A stretch of DNA of 64,000 nt from positions 29,480,501-29,544,500 of the forward strand of contig CP136894.1 of the NCBI GenBank assembly GCA_034359265.1, written 5' to 3'. A program made the translations under genes and the position numbers. Origin of the DNA: Canna indica (Eukaryota; Streptophyta; Magnoliopsida; Zingiberales; Cannaceae). The first letter of the stretch is position 1; each line of letters opens with the position of its first letter. The notes under the pieces were generated by a model. The model searched no databases. It had not been told where the DNA came from and saw only the letters and a program-made list of their open reading frames with translations. This document shows positions 57,030 to 64,000 of this stretch, one piece after another.

Positions 57030-58115
57030 ATGCAAAACCGAGATTTAAGGCAACATTACAGTTGGAAGGGCATGAAAAGAGAGGTAGCAGAGTTTGTATT
57101 CAAATGTTTGGTCTGCCAGCAGGTGAAGGCCAAACACCTAAAACCCGTGGGGCTGCTGCAGAACCTCGAAGTGCCCGAGTGGAAGTGGAAGAAAATCACC
57201 ATGGACCTGGTGACCGGGTTGCCTAAGTCAAAAGGCAGCTTTGACTCCATTTGGGTGGTAGTGGACCGGTTAACCAAGACCATACACTTCATTCCAGTGA
57301 AGACGACCCTTTATACGGAGCAGTACACCCGACTGTTTCTAGACAAGATTGTGGCTTACCACGGTACCCTAGTGATGATCATATCAAATAGAGGTACCCA
57401 GTTCACAGCCCAGTTTTGGCAGTCTTTCCAAGAAGCCTTGGGCACTCAAGTGTGTTTCAGTACGGCTTTCCATCCGTATACAGACGGACAGTCTGAGAGA
57501 ACCATCCAAACCCTGGAAGACATGCTGAGGGCCTGCGTTCTGGAACTAGCAGGTGGTTGGGAGAAACACCTACCGTTGATAGAGTTCGCCTATAACAATA
57601 GCTATCACAGTAGCATTGGCATGGCTTCCTTCGTGGCATTATACGGGCAGTTGTGTAGGTCTATTGTGGGCTGGTTTGAGACAGGAGAGACTCTCCTGGT
57701 TGGTCCGAACTTGGTTGAGGAGGCGGTGAAGAATGTACAGCTGATAAAGGAAAGGATGTTGGCAGCTCAGAGTTGCCAAAAAATGTATGCTGATAAGAAA
57801 GCCAAAGAGTTGGAGTTCGTTGAGGGTGACTTGGTATTCCTAAAAGTTTCTCCTTTGAAAGGGGTGCTCCGATTTGGGAAGAAAGGAAAGTTGAGCCCTA
57901 GGTTCATTGGGCCTTTCCCCATTCTCAAGCGAAGAGGCGCGGTGGCTTATGAACTGGCTTTGCCTCCTAGTTTGAGCAGAGTTCACCCAATTTTCCATGT
58001 GTCAATGCTCCGGAGGTATGTGAGGGATGAGTCCCATGTGATCGAGCCGACTGCGGTTGAGGTGGACACGACAGTCTCGTATGAGGAGAGGCCAGTGGAG
58101 ATACTTGACTGGTAG
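57030..58115 (+). pseudogene. Gypsy element G: integrase
   Basis: 361 codons. Zinc-binding part '[25 protein letters not shown]', core '[20 protein letters not shown]', second catalytic block 'IISNRGTQFTAQFW' where the usual Asp is Asn, and third block 'GQSERTIQTLEDMLR' with Glu kept. The C-terminal 'LSPRFIGPFPILKRRGAVAY' and 'VHPIFHVSMLRRYV' are typical of chromovirus integrases. The Asp-to-Asn change should abolish strand transfer. It ends at TAG, 58113-58115. Confidence 0.9.
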
Positions 58116-58256
58116 ATTAGAAAGCTAAGGTCCAAGGAGATTTCCTTGGTAAAAGTTCGGTGGGAGCACCACTCCGGGAAAGAGGACACTTGGGAGGTAG
58201 AGCGAGACATGAGGGAGCGCTACCCTTCCTTATTCGAAGAGCCGGTAAGTCCTTGA
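58116..58256 (+). pseudogene. Gypsy element G: chromodomain-like C-terminus
   Basis: In frame after the TAG: 'IRKLRSKEISLVKVRWEHHS' followed by 'EDTWEVERDMRERYPSLFEE'. This is the plant chromovirus tail pattern (V-K-V-x-W…T-W-E…M-R-x-x-Y-P-x-L-F), thought to guide integration to chromatin. It would only be made by readthrough or in an unmutated relative. Confidence 0.75.
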
Positions 58257-58288
58257 AATCCAACTAAATTCGAGGATGAATTTCCCTT

Positions 58289-58300
58289 AAGGCGGGAAGG
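58289..58300 (+). other. Polypurine tract of gypsy element G
   Basis: AAGGCGGGAAGG directly before the 3' LTR. Confidence 0.7.
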
Positions 58301-60818
58301 TAGTAAGACCTAAAAATTTTCCTAATATAAAAATCTATTTTGGTGCAGCGCACCGGACCGGGGGTTAGTTGGGTCGAGCCGCGAAATTGCCTCGAGTAGA
58401 AGGTATAACTCGACCTATGAAAGTATGAAGTTTAAATAGGTTAAATGGTTATTTCCTTTTATGCATTAGATGCCTCATTAAAGTCGGGTTCGACTCGTGC
58501 ATGCGGATAGAATCGGAGCCCGAATCGAACTCGGATCAAATCAAGAAGAGGCTAAGTTATAAGAGGGGCAATTGAGTCATTAGTGGATGAGGGAATATAA
58601 TCCCTCATCATGAGCCGTGCGGCACATCTTGGATTCGCACACAGCCCGAGCAAGAGGGAAAAGGGAGAGCGAGGAAGAGAGGGGAGATCTTGTCGGCGCC
58701 GAGTTCGCGTCGACGCTCGAGGAATCGGAACTCGTCTTCATCGAGGCTTCCTCGTAATCCAATCAAGGTGAGTGGTCAATCCTAGTTTAGTAGGGTAGGC
58801 GGGTGGTCGACCCTTAGAAATGTGAATCATGGGTTTTTCTCTTGTCGGATCGGAGGATTCTCGATGTTGTGGTTTTCTCTTGCATGTTGTAATCGTGCGA
58901 TGAATGTTTTCACATTGTTTTTCTTAAATATAGGGGCCGGTTAATTTAGGGAAAAGGGAAAAGCTCATGCCAAAATTTTCCCCAATTCCCTCGATTGGTC
59001 TAAACCCCTCTAGATCGTTTAAATTTAATTTATGTAGACTCATGATTCAATCGATGTAATAGTTGATCGAGACCCCTTCTCCCTAGGGCCTTGAGTGTTT
59101 GGCCGAACTAAGGGAACCTTGTTCAAGGCTCGGCCGAGCAATAAGGGGGAGGGAATTTGATCTACGATTCATCTATGACAGTTCATAAGTTTAAATGCTA
59201 GAGTTTGTAATCAAACAAAAAGGATCAACCACCTTCTCCTACCCTTGTAGGCTCGACCGAGTAAGGCATGCCTTGCTCAAGGTTCGGCCGAGCCAAGTAG
59301 GGGGAAAGGTGATCGGAAGGGATTAACTTTCATACTTAGAAACATTTGGAAACATTAGAAAACGAGGGTTACCTCGATTGACAAGTAGAATTGAGATGAG
59401 AAATAGGAAAGACACCAATTAAGGAAACCACCACCCTATTGCATATATGTATACCTACACTTAGCGTCATTAAGAGGTAGTAATTATTTTCAAGATTTTT
59501 CCTTATCAATTGCTAATTCTAGTAGAGAATTGCCATGATAGCTCTAATGTTACCTTGCTGAAATTTTTCGATTAAATGCAGAATTTACTTACTTACTTGT
59601 TTGTATTCTTATGGTCATTCATGGTAGCAGTGGAAGATTAACTTTCCTATCACTTGAGGGTTGTGACGCGTCCATACTTAGACATTCTACACTTATGACA
59701 TGTAGCCCACGATAGTATAATGTAGCAAATGGCACTAGACAACTAGTAGGAAACTTTAAGTGCGTGTTAATTATGGAAACTCGAATGTAGGTGAACTAGA
59801 ACGCTTTCTCATGGGATAATTAGAGATTAATAGTGTATGGATAGTAAGGCCCTAGATAAACGGCCGAGCAAGGGTGGACACCCGGGATTTTATATAAGGA
59901 AACTCTAGACACTGGCTTGTGTGATGTGATTGTAATGGTCTGCCGAGATGCATGAGTAGTCGAAATGATGAATGCTTGACTTGGCCAGTGATTAGGTCTT
60001 GAGATTTCACCAGCGGGCCCGCTAGGTGTCAGACCCCAGTTGGGTGGAACTAGCTATCCCTACTCCAGTCGGTGTCCGGAGACTAGCAGACCATCCTAGT
60101 CGACGGCCCGGAGACTTCTTGATTTCACTTTTATGCTGTGTGGCCCAAACGGCCAGTATGTTACTTCCTTGTATGGTACTGGTTATAGTCGAATCTCTAA
60201 ACCATGAGTAGGCCCTAAGGGCCGGATGCCAAGTGACTTAGTTAGGCCGTTATGACGGGTTTCATGAACGTATTGTCTATGCAGGACGACCCTTGGGGTT
60301 GGTTGTTATATCAGAAGAAAATTATATCCCTGATGTTATATTATGTTGCCTTATTTATTTATGCTTGCTTATTGGGGATTATGTGGAGGTTCAAAAGAAT
60401 CGCTCACTGAGTCCCATGTGGACTCATAGTTTATTTTTTTATTTTGTAGAGCCCGATCAATGAGTTGAGGCTTGGAGTCATGGTGCAGCTAGAGGGCAGG
60501 TAGTGGCGTCGATCTCATAGTGGCGTCCGATAGTCATAGTCTAGATGTCTAGATTTGTTCTTTTTTTTCTACACTGAGAGTTGTTGGTTTTCAAAGAATG
60601 TATTCAGCTTGAACTCGAGTTGTTTCATTTGTGTTTGATGTTAGCTATTTCCTTTTTGTATAAAAAATAATTTGTGAACTTTTCTGAGATTTCAAATAAA
60701 GCTGCATTGTTATTTTCTATTTATGTGTTTCGGTTTCTCGTTAGTCAGTGTAGGTAGTAGGCTTCAGGATATGACATAGACCCTGGCCGGTCACACGACC
60801 CTGAGTTGGGGTGTGACA
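58301..60818 (+). mobile_element. 3' LTR of gypsy element G
   Basis: Starts TAGTAAGACC, ends GTGTGACA. Colinear with the 5' LTR, with a 30-bp AT-rich extra stretch near 60335. AATAAA at 60695-60700. Confidence 0.9.
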
Positions 60819-60895
60819 TATATATATATATATAATATATTATATTATATATTATGTAATATATTATATATTATATATTATTATAATATATTTGT
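60819..60895. repeat. (TA)n-rich stretch right of G
   Basis: Continues the AT microsatellite found left of G (50950-51028), the likely insertion target. Confidence 0.8.
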
Positions 60896-61105
60896 GGAAA
60901 TGATATTTTCGTAAAGTAGATCTCATTACCTGGTAATTTATTTGTTATACCAAATATGTCTATGTGTATTCCAACAATCTTATCATAATATTATTTGTAC
61001 ATATCAAATATTATATTCTATATTATCGACAATCTTTTTAATGATAACCTATCTAAAAGATAATCTAGATTGTCTAGTAATCTGCAAGGTAATACACCAA
61101 ATGTC

Positions 61106-61532
61106 TAGGGGTGGCAAAACGGGCCGGCCCGGCACGATAAGGTGGCGTGCCGGCCCGGCTCGGCCCGCAATATTTTGCGGGCCGCCCGGCACGGCCCGCG
61201 AGCCCTCTTATTAACTAAAAAATTTCTAAAAAAATTATAAAAAAAATAATTTAAAATATTTAAGAGACTAAATAAGCATCAAATATGATATTTCACATGA
61301 AAAACTCCATAGATTAACTTCACCTTCAATTTTAAAGCACTAAACAAGTCCTAATCTAGACTTAATTCTTTTTTATATATGTTTAGCGGGCCAAACGGGC
61401 CGGCCCGATCCGATAAGAGCTGGCCCGGGCCGGCCCGATAAGCTTATCGGGCCGAATTTTTCAGCCCGGCCCGCAGTTATCGTGTCGTGCTCGTGCCGTG
61501 CTATCGTGTCATGCCTATTTTTGCCGCCCCTA
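61106..61532. mobile_element. Non-autonomous hAT element (427 bp)
   Basis: TAGGGGTGGCAAAA…TTTTTGCCGCCCCTA with a perfect 8-bp duplication CAAATGTC (61098-61105, 61533-61540). The interior is full of GGGCCGGCCCG and CGATAAG words. Confidence 0.9.
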
Positions 61533-61543
61533 CAAATGTCACC

Positions 61544-61969
61544 TAAATGTCTTAAAACTAAGTAAGCTAACCTGACAAGCTATCTCTTGGTAGACTATTA
61601 GACACCAAAGTTTCAAAAACATGATATATTAAACCTTAGATTATTTTTTACTGATTTCTTTAGATCCAAATACAAATACTTAATGTGAACCATGAGATAA
61701 CATATTTTCATATTTTTAGATGCATGGGTCATGGTTTTAAAGCATGCACCCAAGATTAACCAATGAAATCTTAACACCAAAGTTATGAAAAAAAAAAACA
61801 GAAATGTGAAGAAACAATATTTGAAACTATACCATTTTCTTAGTTAAAATTGCTGAGTTAGAACTTTGTGAAACAAGTAGCCTATATATACTTGTAGACA
61901 TTTGCCATGAATAGATAATGATTTAAATGGATATATGGACATTGTAAAACATAAGGGAAAAGACAATAA
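61544..61969. other. Spacer, nothing recognised
   Basis: AT-rich, no gene or repeat boundary found. Confidence 0.4.
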
Positions 61970-62172
61970 TGTAAGCTATATGTATAGAGTTAGCTCCTAA
62001 CTTAATCGGTTCATAATTAGTTAGGCAGTTAGTTTGACTAACAAATTAGTCACATGTTAGTTTTTCTATTTTCTTCTCTTAGCTTCTAATAGCATGTATA
62101 TAAGTAGCTCCTAGCTACATTTGTAACGAACACAAATTCATTATGTAATTGAGAATTCCTGGAGATTGTTCA
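61970..62172 (+). mobile_element. Short 5' LTR of a copia element at the right edge
   Basis: TGTAAGCTATATG…GATTGTTCA, about 203 bp, with a 'atgtatataagtagctcc' TATA-like stretch near 62095. It is followed at once by TGGTATCATAGC (62173-62184), a primer site differing by one base from TGGTATCAGAGC. The start is inferred; the partner LTR is off the window. Confidence 0.6.
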
Positions 62173-62296
62173 TGGTATCATAGCTCTCGGGGATTCCTAG
62201 AGATCTTCTTGCTTCAATTTCTTCTCGATTATTCATTTTCTTTGCTTTCTTGTTTGTTGATTCGATCTCTTCTAAAGTTTTTCCTTGTTGCTGTTA

Positions 62297-63813
62297 ATGG
62301 TGAACGACTCTTTAAAGAATCGCCATGAAGAGGATCATTCTGATTTCTCTCTAGTAACTGCTCCTTTATCAAGTACTAACTATTTACCTGTAGTACTTCT
62401 GTTCAGATTTCTTGGTTACATAGATGGATCGATTAGTAAACCTAGTGATGAATCTTCCTCTGAATATCTGAAGTGGCATAAGAATGATTACATAGTCAGA
62501 TCTTGGATCTTAAGGTCTCTGAATAAGGATTTGGCTGAAAATTTATTGTATTGCTCTACTACTAAGTAGGGCTAAAAACCGAGTCGAACCGATCGGGATC
62601 GACTTGGATTCGACTCGAAAATTAGGGAGCGAGACTCGAGTTCGATGTTGATTAGAGCCGAATCTAATCCGTGTTTAAAGTTCGATCATTTAGGCGAGCC
62701 GAATATGAGCAATGGGGAGTTCGGCTCGATAACCCCTGAAACTACTCGTCTTCTTCCTGAACCCTTCGCGAAGGATTCGCTCAAAATTGCTCAAGCAGGG
62801 ATCGACTACACAATCACCGATACTTCGTCTACATTCAATGTATCACGCAAAGGTTCGAATCTGCCATTACTTCTACTCCATGTTTGAACGGTACTCGAAT
62901 TCGTTTCAAACGAACAGTTTGATTGTGAACTGAGTCGAGCAATTTCGAACTCGAGTACTCAGATGTTCGAATCGAGCCGAATACAATCACCAGGTCTAGC
63001 AAATGCATCAAATTCGAATCGAATTCGAGTATGCACTATGTAATACCGAGCCGAACATGAGCAGACCAGTACTCGCTTGTGTTCGGCTCGTTTTCAGCCC
63101 TACTGCTAAGGTACTTTGGGATCAATTAGAAGAAAGTTTTGGAGTGATTAATGGTCCACAAGTGTATAAAATTCAGAGGCAAATTAACCTCATAGACCAA
63201 GCTAACATAGGTCTATCTGCTTACTACATTAAGGCCTATTCCTTTTTGTGAATGTGGCAAATGCACTTGTAGTGTTAATAAGAGGTTGTATGAGATGGAA
63301 ACCTCTAACAAGATCACTCAGTTTCTTTTGGGACTAAATGATTCATATGAAGCAGTCAATAATCAAATCTTGATACTTGATCCTCTACCTACTGTAAATA
63401 AGGCATATGCAATGTTCCAGACAGTTGAGGCACAAAGATTTGTGCATAAAGGGATAGGAGAGCCAGTTGAGAATAGTATCTTGATGATGAAGGGAGGTGG
63501 TAAATTCGGATATGCTAAGGGCAATTTGAGGAAGAAAAAAGGTGATAGAAATGAGGATAAGTATTGTGACCACTGCAAAATCACAAGGCACATAAGGGAG
63601 ACTTGTTTCAAGCTGAATGGATATCCAGACTGGTATAAGAAATTCAAGGCCAAGAAAGAGAAAGAGAGGACAGGGAAGTCACAACAAGTTTATATGGTTG
63701 TTGATAATTCAACTGATACTGATCATAATGATTCGGGTACTAGCAAACAACAGGAGTGGATGATGAATTTCATAAAGCAAGAAATGTCAAATTACTTGAA
63801 AGGGAAGCAGTAG
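62297..63813 (+). pseudogene. Copia gag at the right edge, interrupted by a hAT element
   Basis: Starts MVNDSLKNRHEEDHSD (62297) and runs to 62566 ('SSEYLKWHKNDYIVRSWILR', 'AENLLYCSTTK'). It resumes after the hAT element with 'VLWDQLEESFGVINGPQVYK', breaks at a stop near 63249, and continues at 63286 with 'ITQFLLGLNDSYEAVNNQIL' and a zinc knuckle 'YCDHCKITRHIRETC' (near 63565-63610; CX2CX4HX4C intact). It ends 63813. Copia gag of the group with a C-terminal knuckle; forms the particle. Confidence 0.85.
62567..63102. mobile_element. Non-autonomous hAT element in copia gag (536 bp)
   Basis: TAGGGCTAAAAACCGAG…TTTTCAGCCCTA with flanks CTACTAAG (62559-62566) and CTGCTAAG (63103-63110), an 8-bp duplication with one mismatch. 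The interior is made of TTCGACTCGA, GAGCCGAA and related words. Confidence 0.85.
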
Positions 63814-64000
63814 GTGTTTGATAATTTTGTGAACTTTGCTCATATGGACTTCACAGGTATGACTTTTGTCTTGCCTGATATGAGAAGTTCTATGACTTTG
63901 CTCACATCCACTCATGTGTGTGCTAATACTAAGTTCTTTAATGACCTGTCTGTACTTCAGCCACCTACATCTGTGATCTTCCTGATGGTTCCTCAAAACT
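63814..64000 (+). pseudogene. Start of copia pol (truncated by window end)
   Basis: Frames after the gag stop lie where protease should begin. No catalytic motif is visible before the window ends. Confidence 0.35.

Larger units (their letters stand above)
51029..60818 (+). mobile_element. Ty3/gypsy element G, chromodomain type (9.8 kb)
   Basis: Two 2.5-kb LTRs flank primer site, gag, protease, RT, RNase H, integrase, a chromodomain-like tail and a polypurine tract, all in the expected order. It lies in an AT microsatellite, so the target duplication cannot be defined. In the first ~140 bp the LTRs differ at about eight positions by eye, so G is much younger than D. It still carries several stops and frameshifts. 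Confidence 0.9.
50307..61543. mobile_element. Possible Tourist-like element split by gypsy G and others
   Basis: GGAGGCGTTTGGTAT at 50307 is inverted relative to the end made by 61086-61105 joined to 61541-61543 across the hAT element. Between them, outside the inserted elements, both flanks carry GATAATCTAGATT words (near 50760 and 61060). If right, G, the mini-CACTA and the hAT element all landed in one miniature element. The 3-bp duplications do not match well. Confidence 0.35.

Overview
This is a stretch of nuclear DNA from a flowering plant, almost entirely built of nested transposable elements. The evidence is plant-type Ty1/copia and Ty3/gypsy retrotransposons (including Tat-type and chromodomain-type gypsy), a CACTA transposon, Mutator-, hAT- and PIF/Harbinger-type miniature elements, AT-rich spacers and one host gene fragment with GT-AG introns. 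Nothing bacterial or organellar was seen. I cannot name the species.

Layout. Positions 1-1352 hold the first two coding exons of a minus-strand gene that looks like a plant Nudix hydrolase; the rest lies off the left edge. From 2.4 to 8.7 kb there is a patchwork of small elements: a degenerate AT-rich element, an LTR of 'family A' at 3049, a 425-bp hAT element, a 1.5-kb Mutator-like element holding a zinc-finger fragment and a Tourist-type element, and LTR fragments.

The core (8.7-37.2 kb) is a Russian doll. A family-A copia element (5' LTR 8674-11217, itself carrying a 1.4-kb Mutator-like element) is split in its gag by a second, minus-strand copia element (B, 11308-37067, target duplication GTTAC). 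B contains a decayed CACTA element (about 13260-17612), a reversed family-A solo LTR (20540-22199, in gag) and a 12-kb Tat-type gypsy element (D, 22387-34446, duplication ACTAC). D carries two more family-A solo LTRs (22694-24107 and 27179-28843) and a fold-back element (29863-30714). Most of these joints show target-site duplications, so the order of insertion can be read.

From about 37.2 to 47.1 kb lies a second Tat-type gypsy relic (F, minus strand). It has an LTR, gag, protease, an integrase tail and a 3' tandem-repeat zone, but no reverse transcriptase. A coiled-coil reading frame runs antisense in its 3' region. It is split by solo LTR C (37630-39308) and by a B-type solo LTR (40856-43326). 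Next come quiet spacer DNA, a Mutator-type fold-back element (48604-49166), a D/F-type solo LTR (about 49455-49898) and a mini-CACTA element (50390-50706).

At 51029-60818 sits the best preserved retrotransposon, G. It is a chromodomain-type gypsy element with 2.5-kb LTRs, primer site, gag, protease, RT, RNase H, integrase, a chromodomain-like tail and a polypurine tract, broken by several stops and frameshifts. The right end has a 427-bp hAT element and the start of another copia element (short LTR at 61970, primer site, gag), with a hAT element in its gag; its pol runs off the window.

No retroelement gene here is intact. All coordinates and alignments were made by eye. Boundaries backed by target-site duplications should be exact; others may be off by tens of bases.
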